A stretch of 64,000 nt of DNA from Flavobacterium aestivum (GTDB lineage: Bacteria; Bacteroidota; Bacteroidia; Flavobacteriales; Flavobacteriaceae): assembly GCF_026870175.2 (NCBI RefSeq), contig NZ_CP113977.2, positions 1-64,000 on the forward strand, read 5' to 3'. The translations under genes were made by a program, and so were the position numbers. Within the stretch, counting starts at the first letter, position 1, and every line of letters begins with the position of its first letter. The notes below the pieces were generated by a model. That model saw nothing but the letters and a program-made list of their open reading frames with translations, made no database searches and had not been told where the DNA came from. Below are positions 1-8,530 of the stretch, piece by piece.

Positions 1-977
1 AGATTATTCCAATACCAGTCAACCGCTTCTTTTAATCCTTCTTGTAAGGAGTATCTAGGATTGTAACCCAACATCGTTCTAGCTTTGTCAATACTTGCTA
101 ATGAATGAGGAATATCTCCTGCTCTATTAGGTCCATACTCAATTGCTACTTGTGCAATCTTTGGGTCATATTCAGCTAAAAATACTTTTAAATAACCTAC
201 TAAATCATTTAATGTATTCCTATCACCATATGCGGTATTATAGACAGTATTTATTGCTTCTTGATTTTTAGTAATCATCGCCAATTCATTCATCTGAATT
301 ACGTTATCAATATACGTAAAATCACGAGAATAATTTCCATCACCATTTATTTTTGGGCTTTCATGTTGCATAAATTGCATAACAAACTTTGGAATAACTG
401 CAGCATAAGCTCCATTTGGGTCTTGTTTCCGTCCGAATACATTAAAATAACGCAATCCGATAGTTTCTAATCCATAAGTTTTGCTGAAAATTTCGGCATA
501 CAGCTCATTTACATATTTTGTAATGGCATATGGCGAAAGCGGCTTTCCAATGACACCTTCTACTTTTGGCAACCCCTCAGAATCTCCATAAGTTGATGAA
601 CTTGCCGCATATACAAATCGCTTAACATTGGCATCTCTAGCGGCTACTAACATATTTAAAAAACCAGAAACATTAACATCATTTGTAGTAACAGGATCAT
701 TAATTGATCTTGGCACAGAGCCTAATGCTGCTTGATGCAACACATAATCTACTCCTTCTACTGCTTGTTTACATGTTTCTATATTACGTATATCCCCTTC
801 AATCAAGCTGAAATTTTCATTATCTATAAAATCCTTCAAATTATGAAGATGACCCGTAGCAAAATTATCCAAACAAACTACTCTATAATTTTTGGATAAA
901 AAATATTCACATAAATTAGACCCTATAAATCCTGCTCCTCCCGTAACTAATATTGTCTGTTTATTATTCTTTATCAT
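1..977 (-). CDS. NAD-dependent UDP-sugar epimerase (WbpP/TviC-like extended SDR), 3' end cut by window
   Basis: Reads from ATG at 977 to the window edge, about 325 residues, so only the last few residues are missing for a family of roughly 325-345. The N-terminus shows the Rossmann NAD motif TGGAGFIGSN. An ASSSTYGDS stretch and a YAITK motif (catalytic Ser, Tyr and Lys of extended SDRs) follow, and GLRYFNVFGRKQDPNGAYAA is the substrate-loop region typical of UDP-GlcNAc/UDP-GalNAc 4-epimerases. It lies 25 bases downstream of the Wzc-like gene on the same strand, so it probably supplies a sugar nucleotide for the same surface polysaccharide. The family assignment is firm. The exact sugar (GlcNAc, GalNAc or their uronic acids) is inference. 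Confidence 0.88.
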   Translation of the reverse strand, partial: MIKNNKQTILVTGGAGFIGSNLCEYFLSKNYRVVCLDNFATGHLHNLKDFIDNENFSLIEGDIRNIETCKQAVEGVDYVLHQAALGSVPRSINDPVTTNDVNVSGFLNMLVAARDANVKRFVYAASSSTYGDSEGLPKVEGVIGKPLSPYAITKYVNELYAEIFSKTYGLETIGLRYFNVFGRKQDPNGAYAAVIPKFVMQFMQHESPKINGDGNYSRDFTYIDNVIQMNELAMITKNQEAINTVYNTAYGDRNTLNDLVGYLKVFLAEYDPKIAQVAIEYGPNRAGDIPHSLASIDKARTMLGYNPRYSLQEGLKEAVDWYWNN

Positions 978-1002
978 CCTCAATTAATTTAAAATAGTCT
1001 AA

Positions 1003-3453
1003 CTACGCTTTATTTTTAAATATTTTCTCAAAAATACTCTTCTTTTTTTCGGTTTCATGATATCCATTAGAATAATTACCGTTTCCATAACCGTAACCGT
1101 ATCCATAACCTCCACCATACTTGGCTTTATTTTCAAAGCCATTCAAAATAATACTCGTATTTTGAAGCTCCTCCCGATTAGCTCTATTATTTAATAATGT
1201 TATCATTTCTTTTTTTGTAAAATTTTGTCTTACTATATATAAAGTAACATCACAATATTCAGCCAACTCGAGTGAATCTGCCACCAAACCTACTGGCGGC
1301 GTATCCAAAATAATATAATCGTATTTCGTTTTAAGTTCTTCTATCAATTCTTTCATTCCATCACTCAAAATCAATTCAGAAGGATTGGGTGGTATTGGTC
1401 CGGACAATATTACATCAAGATAAGGAACCGAAGTGTGATTGACAATCCCATCCAAATTTTTATCCTTGATTAAATAATTGACAACCCCAACTGTATTGGT
1501 CAGATTAAATTCTTCAAACAACTTTGGTTTTCTCAAGTCCAACCCTACAATTACTGTCTTTTTTTCGCTTAAGGCAAAAACAGTGGCAATGTTTATCGAA
1601 CAAAATGTTTTTCCTTCACCACTCACTGAAGATGTTATCATTAATGTTTTTGCTCCCGAAACATTATTCTTTTTGTACAAAAACTGAAGAGAAGAACGGA
1701 TAGCTCTAAAAGATTCTGACAAAGCAGATTTTGGTTTTTCGAATACCGCCAAATTAGTATTTTCAGGATTTATACCCACAATACCAATAATAGGAATACT
1801 TGTTAATTTACTGATATCATCAGGATTTTGTATAGTATTATTGATAAAAAAACCAACAACGATAACCAACAAAGGAAATAACAAACCTAGAAATAAAGCT
1901 AACACATAATTCACACCAGTCTTAGGCCCAATAAGACCTCCGCCAATATCCTTTGCTGGATCTATAAAATGAATATCTGATAAATTGGCTGCTTTTACAA
2001 TATCGGCCTCACTCCTTTTTTGAAGAAAGGTACTGTAAATATTGTCGTTTAGATCATACTTCCGTTTGATTTTTATTAATTCTTGCTGATCATCCGGAAG
2101 ACGCTTAATCTTGCTTTCTGTTTGATTAATTTTGCTCTCCACTGTTGCCAAATCATATTGCAAAGCAGATTTTGCAGTAACTATATTTTCCAATAGAACA
2201 TTCTTAACCGCTTCCATTTGATTATCAAAATCCCTAAATATTTTTTCGCTTTTTACAGCATAAGCCATTTCCGATCTTTGGGTAGAAAGAGCTATTAATT
2301 TAGACACATTGACAACAATATTGGGATCATCTATTCCAGCTACTGAAGGTGCGGGTAATTTTGAATAATCTACACTGTTTTTTAGATATGCTTTTAATGA
2401 ATTACAATAAGCTATTTTTCTATTTATTGCATCTCTTTCTACATCAAAATCAAGAATTTTATCTGAAAATTTAACGCCTCCTCCCTGTTCAACATCATAA
2501 ATATTTTTGCCTTTTCTAAACGATTTTAGCTCATCTCCAGTTTCTTTTAGTTGAGACTCCATTGCTACAAGTGTACTATCAATAAAATTAACGGTATTTG
2601 TTGCAAACTGGTTTTTACTATCTAACTGTCTTTTTATAAGCATTTTGACAGTTGAATTGAGGTACTCAACCATTCGGGCTTTATTAGTCCCTTGCATTCC
2701 TAGGGTAATTATAGAACCTCCTTTGTCATCAGATTTAACATTTATATTTCTATAACTTGAAACAGTTGAGTCAAAATCATTAAATCTAACAAAGTATTCA
2801 TTCCCTTTATAAAAACCTGGATTATCTTTAATTTGCAATTTCCAATTCAAAAAAGGCAAAGAAACCTGTTCTCCTACTTTGTATTTTTTAACATATTCTC
2901 CCTCAACAACTGCAGTATTGCTATGACTATTATCAGAATAATGAATTAAGGATGCTGAAGTTCCCTCGAAGGGAATTCTTATTTCGTATTCGTTTTCACT
3001 TATAAATTTAATTCCAATAAGATTTCCAGTTACTTGTCCTTGCTTTTTATCGATATCTACATAAAAAGGAACTGCACCATAAGCATCTACAAGATTGTAC
3101 TCCCCTTGTACCAAATAATCAATATAGAATTGTAATTTATCTACAACCAACTCATTATGAGAGCGTGATTCTAAAGTGGTCGAAATAGTCTGGATTTGAT
3201 CTGAAGCACCTCCCCAATTAAAGACCAAACTTGTATTTGAAGTAAAAAGCGGATTGGTTTCTTCTTTTACCGAAATTAAGGTCTCTATTTCATAAATCTT
3301 TTCTTTACGTATATTAACCTGATACGCAATCATTAAAGCTATTAATACAGACGCTAAAAACCATTTCCAATAACTTAATATCTTTATTAAAAAACTCTTA
3401 AAATCAAAACTGGGTTGATTTTCAAAAACAGTAAAATCTTTAATATCTAACAT
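1003..3453 (-). CDS. Polysaccharide co-polymerase / tyrosine autokinase (Wzc-like)
   Basis: An 816-residue inner-membrane protein that controls chain length and export of a capsule or exopolysaccharide. An N-terminal transmembrane segment lies near residues 30-47. A periplasmic Wzz-like and coiled-coil region follows, and a second membrane segment lies near 510-535. The cytoplasmic BY-kinase domain has Walker A SGEGKT (611-616), Walker A' VGLDLRKP (about 636) and Walker B IILDTPP (about 714). The C-terminal tail is a Tyr/Gly cluster with tyrosines at 779, 783, 785, 787, 789, 794 and 798, the usual autophosphorylation sites. It sits 15 bases after the Wza-like gene and is followed by the epimerase, a normal Wza-Wzc order. 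The identification is firm; the polymer is unknown. Confidence 0.95.
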   Translation of the reverse strand: MLDIKDFTVFENQPSFDFKSFLIKILSYWKWFLASVLIALMIAYQVNIRKEKIYEIETLISVKEETNPLFTSNTSLVFNWGGASDQIQTISTTLESRSHNELVVDKLQFYIDYLVQGEYNLVDAYGAVPFYVDIDKKQGQVTGNLIGIKFISENEYEIRIPFEGTSASLIHYSDNSHSNTAVVEGEYVKKYKVGEQVSLPFLNWKLQIKDNPGFYKGNEYFVRFNDFDSTVSSYRNINVKSDDKGGSIITLGMQGTNKARMVEYLNSTVKMLIKRQLDSKNQFATNTVNFIDSTLVAMESQLKETGDELKSFRKGKNIYDVEQGGGVKFSDKILDFDVERDAINRKIAYCNSLKAYLKNSVDYSKLPAPSVAGIDDPNIVVNVSKLIALSTQRSEMAYAVKSEKIFRDFDNQMEAVKNVLLENIVTAKSALQYDLATVESKINQTESKIKRLPDDQQELIKIKRKYDLNDNIYSTFLQKRSEADIVKAANLSDIHFIDPAKDIGGGLIGPKTGVNYVLALFLGLLFPLLVIVVGFFINNTIQNPDDISKLTSIPIIGIVGINPENTNLAVFEKPKSALSESFRAIRSSLQFLYKKNNVSGAKTLMITSSVSGEGKTFCSINIATVFALSEKKTVIVGLDLRKPKLFEEFNLTNTVGVVNYLIKDKNLDGIVNHTSVPYLDVILSGPIPPNPSELILSDGMKELIEELKTKYDYIILDTPPVGLVADSLELAEYCDVTLYIVRQNFTKKEMITLLNNRANREELQNTSIILNGFENKAKYGGGYGYGYGYGNGNYSNGYHETEKKKSIFEKIFKNKA

Positions 3454-3468
3454 CTTTTGAATTTGATT

Positions 3469-4266
3469 TTAATTTTTTAGCAATAAATAAGTAGTGGTAA
3501 ATAAAGACAATAATGTAATAAGAGTTGTCAAAGATTGTATTCCTGTACTACCTGTTCCCCATGTTTTTTGCTTGAGTGGTTTTACATAAATATAATCATT
3601 TGGCTGCAAAAAGTAGTATGGAGAATTTATTACATTTATATCTGTTAAATCTAGATCTTTCATCTCGGTTCCATTTGGAGTTTGTCTAATTATGGTTACC
3701 GCCTTTCTATCTCCTGTCGTAGTTATATCTCCTGCATTTGCAATAGCTTCCATCACATTCACTTTTTCTTGGAACAATGTTTTGGTCCCAGTACTTCCAA
3801 CCTCTCCATTTATTGTATATCGAAATCCCGCTAATTTAACCACCACAAAAATACTGGCATTTTCCTTAAAATAGTCGGCTAATAATTGTTTTTCTATATT
3901 AACACGTACTTCTTCAAGAGTAAATCCCATTACATTCATCTCTCCTAAAACTGGAATTCGAATATTCCCATGATCATCAACTGTAAAACCATCAAAATAC
4001 AAACTAGATTCCGAATGTCCTGTTGTCACCCCATTATTTGTTGTACTAGGATTAAAAATAGCCACTAGTTTAGGATCTAATGCTTTAATCGTAATACTCA
4101 AAACATCATGAGTTTGTAAACGATAAGGTTTAGACTCAATCATAGCGATTGTGCTTTCACCGGAAGAATTAGCTTTTTTTTGGAGGTAAACCAAATCCTT
4201 TACTGGAATACAGGAGGTAAACAACACACCGATAAGTAAAAATGTATAGATTAAACGCATGTTCAT
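3469..4266 (-). CDS. Polysaccharide export outer-membrane lipoprotein (Wza/BexD-like)
   Basis: A 265-residue outer-membrane export-channel component. It has a type II signal peptide ending in a lipobox (LFTSC, Cys19), a polysaccharide export (Poly_export) domain (QTHDVLSITIKALDP) and one SLBB domain (FRYTINGEVGSTG). A hydrophobic C-terminal stretch (SLTTLITLLSLFTTTYLLL) could cross the outer membrane. The frame also opens with TTG at 4272, but ATG at 4266 (or ATG at 4260) is more likely: the best promoter box ends at 4284, which would leave the TTG in a very short leader. It is co-directional with the Wzc-like gene. At 265 residues it is shorter than Escherichia coli Wza, as is common in Bacteroidota. 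Confidence 0.93.
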   Translation of the reverse strand: MNMRLIYTFLLIGVLFTSCIPVKDLVYLQKKANSSGESTIAMIESKPYRLQTHDVLSITIKALDPKLVAIFNPSTTNNGVTTGHSESSLYFDGFTVDDHGNIRIPVLGEMNVMGFTLEEVRVNIEKQLLADYFKENASIFVVVKLAGFRYTINGEVGSTGTKTLFQEKVNVMEAIANAGDITTTGDRKAVTIIRQTPNGTEMKDLDLTDINVINSPYYFLQPNDYIYVKPLKQKTWGTGSTGIQSLTTLITLLSLFTTTYLLLKN

Positions 4267-4283
4267 TTGCAATAATTTAGTAA

Positions 4284-4291
4284 CAAATATA
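4284..4291 (-). promoter_or_regulatory. Candidate -7 box for the polysaccharide export operon
   Basis: The minus strand reads TATATTTG, an exact match to the Bacteroidota TAnnTTTG -7 element, 17 bases before the ATG at 4266. No clear TTG partner was found at 19-21 bases, so only the -7 box is supported. Confidence 0.5.
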
Positions 4292-4334
4292 AGTTTTCAA
4301 TTACTATTTAAAAAGCATTAGCTTAATAAACCAC

Positions 4335-4955
4335 TTAATTGGATTTTAAAGATTTTTCAAACGGTACTCTTTGTAATATACTTCTGCCTAGAGTCACTTC
4401 ATCTGCGTATTCTAATTCATCTCCAACTGCTATTCCCCGTGCAATTGTCGAAACAATAATTGATAAATCCGCGATTTGTTTATAGATATAAAAATTGGTC
4501 GTATCTCCTTCCATTGTTGAGCTTAACGCAAATATTATTTCACTAACCTGACCCAACTTGACTTTCTCTATCAATGAATTAATATTGAGCTGACTTGGTC
4601 CTATCCCATCAATAGGCGAAATTTTACCTCCTAAAACATGATAAATTCCCCTAAATTGACCTGTATTCTCGATTGCCATCACATCTCTAATATCTTCAAC
4701 TACACAAATAATTTGTCTATTTCTATTAACATTGGCACAAATTTCACAAACTTCGCTGTCAGATATATTATGACAACTGTTGCAATATTTAATTTCCTCA
4801 CGCATCGTAACTAATGCTTGTGCTAAAAATGAGGCTTGTTCTTTGGGTTGTTTTAAAATATGTAAAACCAATCGCAAAGCAGTCCTTTTACCAATTCCAG
4901 GTAATTGAGACATTTCATTAACTGCTTTCTCTATTAGTTTTGAAGAAAATTCCAT
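4335..4955 (-). CDS. recR: Recombination mediator protein RecR
   Basis: 206 residues, the normal RecR length. RecR works with RecO (and RecF) to load RecA on single-stranded DNA gaps. The N-terminal helix-hairpin-helix ([16 protein letters not shown]) is followed by a four-cysteine zinc site (CNSCHN...CEIC). A Toprim domain with [15 protein letters not shown] comes next, and the C-terminus carries [19 protein letters not shown]. It precedes the polysaccharide export genes but has its own promoter box, and the export genes have another, so the two are probably not functionally linked. Confidence 0.97.
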   Translation of the reverse strand: MEFSSKLIEKAVNEMSQLPGIGKRTALRLVLHILKQPKEQASFLAQALVTMREEIKYCNSCHNISDSEVCEICANVNRNRQIICVVEDIRDVMAIENTGQFRGIYHVLGGKISPIDGIGPSQLNINSLIEKVKLGQVSEIIFALSSTMEGDTTNFYIYKQIADLSIIVSTIARGIAVGDELEYADEVTLGRSILQRVPFEKSLKSN

Positions 4956-4960
4956 GGTTA

Positions 4961-4968
4961 CAAAAGTA
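4961..4968 (-). promoter_or_regulatory. Candidate -7 box directly upstream of recR
   Basis: The minus strand reads TACTTTTG (TAnnTTTG), separated from the recR ATG by only five bases. A start point at the usual distance would give a leaderless or nearly leaderless mRNA. No good -33 partner is visible. Confidence 0.45.
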
Positions 4969-5222
4969 ATTAATTGTATTCTGCTTTAAAAACAATACAA
5001 ACTTAAAGGTTAAGAGATCTTTATTCCAATAGCTTTCAGGAAAAGATCAACTCATTATTAATTTCAGAAGTTGAAAACTAAACACAAATTATCAACCAAA
5101 TGAATGATTTTAAATTACATCTTACTAAATCTGAAATCAAAAGTTGTTAATCAAATTTTTAAATGATTTATAGACAAACCATTCATTTAATCTCATTGTC
5201 TGATATCGGAAAGACTAAAAAA

Positions 5223-5591
5223 TTAATACTTATTTAAAGTCAATAAAGTAAGAACACATGCCACTTCTACCTTTATATTATTTAATTTCAACAATTGATA
5301 AAACTCTGGGTTTTCAGTTCCAGGATTAAAGATCACGCGTTTGGGTTTTGCTTCTACAATATAATTGTAATACTCTTTTTGGTGTGTTGGATTTATATAT
5401 AAACTTACTGTATCTATATTTTTTATTGGAATCGCCTTAGTCTTAATTTTAACGCCTGCCACTTCTCCCATATTCTGTCCTAAAGCCAGAACAGAATGTC
5501 CTTTTTCAACCAACATTTCAATGGCTTTAAAAGCTGCTCTTTCAGATTTTGTAGTAGCTCCAAGAACTAAGGTTTTTTTATTTTTTGTCAT
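5223..5591 (-). CDS. CoA-binding domain protein (Rossmann-like, YccU/CoA_binding_2 type)
   Basis: 122 residues, a stand-alone CoA-binding fold. The N-terminal TLVLGATTKSERAAFKAIEML is the nucleotide-binding turn and helix. IFNPGTENPEFYQLL is the Asn-Pro-Gly segment seen in small CoA-binding proteins, and a Cys near the end (VEVACVLTLL) matches the family's conserved cysteine. It is a single gene in a mostly empty stretch with its own -7 box. The biological role of this family is not established, and nothing nearby clarifies it. Confidence 0.82.
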   Translation of the reverse strand: MTKNKKTLVLGATTKSERAAFKAIEMLVEKGHSVLALGQNMGEVAGVKIKTKAIPIKNIDTVSLYINPTHQKEYYNYIVEAKPKRVIFNPGTENPEFYQLLKLNNIKVEVACVLTLLTLNKY

Positions 5592-5610
5592 TTTAAATCA
5601 ATATAAGATG

Positions 5611-5618
5611 CAAAAGTA
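5611..5618 (-). promoter_or_regulatory. Candidate -7 box for the CoA-binding protein gene
   Basis: The minus strand reads TACTTTTG, an exact TAnnTTTG match 19 bases before the ATG at 5591. The -33 element is not convincing. Confidence 0.45.
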
Positions 5619-5828
5619 ATCAAAAAGGATCAAGCTCTTACTATATATTGACTTATAGCCTTTGTTATTTTATTTATAGCAATCCGATATTTTAACACAA
5701 ATAGAAACTTTTCTAAACAAAGAATCTGTTTTCGAGTTAGATTTATAACAGATAAAAGAAAAACCTAACAATACTTTAAAATCATTAATTCAAAAAAGTG
5801 TATTTTTACAATAAAAACAAAAAATTAC

Positions 5829-6458
5829 ATGGATTTATTTATCTACTTATTTGCCGCTTTATTCTCTGTATTAAATCCTATTGGAACTGTCCCAATTTTT
5901 GTTGGTTTAACTCATGGTGATTCTAAAAGTGAATGTTCCAGAATCTCATTATGGACTGCCATAAATGTATTTGCCATCCTTATTATTTCCTTTTTTGCAG
6001 GACAATATGTTTTAAGCTTTTTTGGCATTAGTATTGATTCGTTACGAATTGCTGGAGGTTTAATCATTGTGAGTTCAGGATTCTCATTGCTTTCCGGAAA
6101 ATTCAACAAAAAGAGAGGTATCAATAAAAAGATTGAAACCGATGCTCAAAAACGAAATGACATTGCATTAACACCTTTAGCAATACCAATGTTGGCAGGT
6201 CCTGGTTCTATTTCTTTACTTATTGCATTTTACCAAGAACACAATTCTACCAACGAACTCATTATCGCAACATTGGCTATATTTGCCATTGCTGTTGTTA
6301 TTTTTATAATTCTAAGAAGTGCTCATTATCTTGCCAAACTTCTTGGTGCTTCAGGGATTGTTGCTATTTCTAGAATTGTTGGTTTTATCGTTATCGCCAT
6401 AGGTATTCAATACATCATAAGTGCTATTATCAACATAATTAAAGGAAATCTGTCGTAA
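5829..6458 (+). CDS. MarC family integral membrane protein
   Basis: 209 residues with six predicted membrane helices, the usual MarC/YchE size. Family hallmarks are FSVLNPIGTVPIFVGLT at the N-terminus and LTPLAIPMLAGPGSISLLIA in the fourth helix region, an internally repeated half with a Pro-Gly motif. MarC proteins were once linked to multiple antibiotic resistance; that link has not held up, and their substrate is uncertain. It is the only plus-strand gene in this part and is closed by a bidirectional terminator shared with the convergent CtlX-like gene. Confidence 0.92.
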   Translation: MDLFIYLFAALFSVLNPIGTVPIFVGLTHGDSKSECSRISLWTAINVFAILIISFFAGQYVLSFFGISIDSLRIAGGLIIVSSGFSLLSGKFNKKRGINKKIETDAQKRNDIALTPLAIPMLAGPGSISLLIAFYQEHNSTNELIIATLAIFAIAVVIFIILRSAHYLAKLLGASGIVAISRIVGFIVIAIGIQYIISAIINIIKGNLS

Positions 6459-6477
6459 CTCTAAAATTACCATCCAT

Positions 6478-6527
6478 AAAAAAATCCAAATTCCAATTAT
6501 TTATGTTAATTGAAATTTGGATTTTTT
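6478..6527. terminator. Bidirectional terminator between marC-like and ctlX-like genes
   Basis: Near-perfect inverted repeat. The left arm (about 6478-6499, containing ATCCAAATT and CAATTA) pairs with the right arm (6507-6527, TAATTG and AATTTGGAT). A-run on one side and T-run on the other serve both converging genes. Confidence 0.85.
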
Positions 6528-6540
6528 ATTAAAATTTAAT

Positions 6541-7476
6541 TCATTCTTTAGGCAAGAAAATTTCTGCCATCATGCATCGAGCACTTCCTCCTCCACAAGC
6601 CTCAATTGTATCCAAACTTGAACTCAATATTGTTACATGTTCTTCGAGTTGGGCAATTTGCTTTTTTGTCAAACTTTGATATGCAGAGTCACTCATGATT
6701 AAATATCTCCTATCATCTGTACCTTTTACTTCTAGCATATTTCCAGCAAAATTGTTTACCTGATCTTCAGTAATCAAAATTACTTCTTTATCATCTCCTT
6801 TTAAACTGTCAAGAACCATTTTTCGTTCTTTCTTATCATCAATACAATCAGCACAGATAACTGCAAAAGTTTCCCCTAAGCACATCATCACATTGGTGTG
6901 ATAAATCAATTTTCGTTCATTATTAACCGTTTGAAAGGCTTCGAAAATTACTGGAGTAAATTCGAAATCTTCACAAAACTCAATAAACAACTCTTCATCT
7001 GCTCTAGGAGAAAGGGCGCAATACGCTTTTCCATTTTCTCTATCCAAAACTAAACTTCCTGTTCCTTCCAGAAAAAAACCATCTTCTTCTGCTGATGTAT
7101 AATCCATTATATTATGAATCACAAATCCCTTCTCTTCTAGTGTATCTAAAATATCTTCACGACGTTCCAAACGACGATTTTCTGCAAACATAGGATATAA
7201 AGCAACATCTCCATTTCCATGAAAAGAAATCCAGTTGTTAGGAAAAATACTGTCCGGAGTATCTGAATTCTCCTTATCATCGACTACAGTCACATCAACC
7301 CCAACTGCACGAAGCTTTTCTACAAAAACATCAAATTCCTGCTGCGCTTTTGCGTTTACTGTTGCTGGCAAAAGATCGTCTAAAACTTTTTGATAATAAT
7401 TATTAACCGCTGTTTGTTCATTCATACGGAACGCAACTGGTCGAATCATTAATATGGAGTTTGTTGTTTGTTTCAT
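6541..7476 (-). CDS. ctlX: Arginine-deiminase-superfamily hydrolase, CtlX (citrulline utilization) type
   Basis: 311 residues of the guanidino-group-modifying (pentein) fold. FPNNWISFH is the substrate-loop Asn/Trp region, EGTGSLVLDR holds the first acidic ligand, IYHTNVMM contains the catalytic His, and CGGGSARCMMAE ends in the catalytic Cys (Cys301). In the CtlX family of Francisella the enzyme hydrolyses citrulline to ornithine; that function is carried over here by family resemblance only. The gene directly follows another pentein hydrolase on the same strand (69-bp gap), which suggests arginine to citrulline to ornithine in two steps. Confidence 0.85.
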   Translation of the reverse strand: MKQTTNSILMIRPVAFRMNEQTAVNNYYQKVLDDLLPATVNAKAQQEFDVFVEKLRAVGVDVTVVDDKENSDTPDSIFPNNWISFHGNGDVALYPMFAENRRLERREDILDTLEEKGFVIHNIMDYTSAEEDGFFLEGTGSLVLDRENGKAYCALSPRADEELFIEFCEDFEFTPVIFEAFQTVNNERKLIYHTNVMMCLGETFAVICADCIDDKKERKMVLDSLKGDDKEVILITEDQVNNFAGNMLEVKGTDDRRYLIMSDSAYQSLTKKQIAQLEEHVTILSSSLDTIEACGGGSARCMMAEIFLPKE

Positions 7477-7545
7477 ATTATTATTTTTTACAGTTTAAAA
7501 GATTCATGGTAAAGTTAAACAACATTAAACAATAATAACATTTTT

Positions 7546-8460
7546 TTAATCCCTTATTAATGGTAAAGTAGAACAACGCAACAATCCTTCTTGTTTAGCA
7601 ATCTCTGCATAAGGAATTTCTTCTACAATAAATCCATTAGCTCTCAACCAATTATTTAATCTAGTAAAGTTTTTTTCTGAAACCACTACATTAGAATCTA
7701 TTGAAAACACATTCGAATTCATATTATACATTTCATCTCTAGTAATATGAAACAAGTTTTCTTTACCAAATAAATTTACCAAAAACATATAATCTGCTTC
7801 CTCTCTAAATCCTCCTTTGTAAATAATCCCTTTGTCATTTCCTACTGGCTGAAAACAACAATCCAAATGCAAGGCATTATCTCGTGCATCAAGTTTTGAT
7901 TTAATCAAATCAAATTCTTTTACAATTTTATTAGGAAATAATTCTTTTATAAACTGTACGCCTTGCCAATTAGTTCTAGCCGTTATATAATCTTTGTAAT
8001 CACTTCCTTTATAAGTACCTATAAATACATAATCATTCCAAACCATAACATCCCCACCTTCTATATGAGCTTCTTCTGGCGGACGAACTACTTTTTGAGG
8101 GTTTAGCTGGTTAATTACATATTGGATTGCATCTAGTTCTCGCTCTCTTTCAGGCAAAATATTAGATTTAATAAAAACATCATTAATTACAAAACCAATA
8201 TCTCTTGTAAAAATCTGATTATAATTTTCAATCATTTCCGGACGCAGAACTGTCACTCCATATTTTTTCAATACTAAATTAAAGGCTTCCATTTCAACCA
8301 CCATATCTGCTTCTAATGGATAAGTATTAGCCAAAATATGCTCTAACGATTTAGGATCGTACGCTTCTTCTGCTTTTGGTGTTGGTCCATTACTAACTGC
8401 AGAACCCAACACAACAGTCCTCAATTTTGAAGTTTCATTTTTTATATTTAATTCTAACAT
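7546..8460 (-). CDS. Dimethylarginine dimethylaminohydrolase / amidinotransferase-like pentein hydrolase
   Basis: 304 residues from ATG at 8460. A TTG three codons upstream keeps the frame open but is a poorer start. Pentein-fold motifs are in order: FTRDIGFVI (substrate Asp), HIEGGDVMV (catalytic acid), ALHLDCCFQPV (catalytic His), MNSNVFSID and LLRCSTLPLIR with the nucleophile Cys296 near the C-terminus. Relatives hydrolyse arginine, methylarginine or related guanidines with release of ammonia or amines, or transfer amidino groups. The substrate cannot be read from the sequence. Pairing with the CtlX-like gene favours an arginine-related one. Confidence 0.82.
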   Translation of the reverse strand: MLELNIKNETSKLRTVVLGSAVSNGPTPKAEEAYDPKSLEHILANTYPLEADMVVEMEAFNLVLKKYGVTVLRPEMIENYNQIFTRDIGFVINDVFIKSNILPERERELDAIQYVINQLNPQKVVRPPEEAHIEGGDVMVWNDYVFIGTYKGSDYKDYITARTNWQGVQFIKELFPNKIVKEFDLIKSKLDARDNALHLDCCFQPVGNDKGIIYKGGFREEADYMFLVNLFGKENLFHITRDEMYNMNSNVFSIDSNVVVSEKNFTRLNNWLRANGFIVEEIPYAEIAKQEGLLRCSTLPLIRD

Positions 8461-8484
8461 TTGTTTCAACTTTAGTCAAAAATT

Positions 8485-8519
8485 AAAAAAGCTCCACCAA
8501 ATTAAGTGAAGCTTTTTTT
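8485..8519 (-). terminator. Rho-independent terminator after gltA
   Basis: The minus strand folds as AAAAAAAGCTTCAC / GTGGAGCTTTTTT with one G-U pair and a T-run, just past the gltA stop at 8531. This separates gltA from the downstream pentein genes. Confidence 0.8.
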
Positions 8520-8530
8520 ATCAAAAATTT

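Noticed and set aside
1060..1125. Tandem repeat in the DNA encoding the Wzc C-terminus
   Set aside because: It is the expected Tyr/Gly autophosphorylation tail, not an independent repeat.
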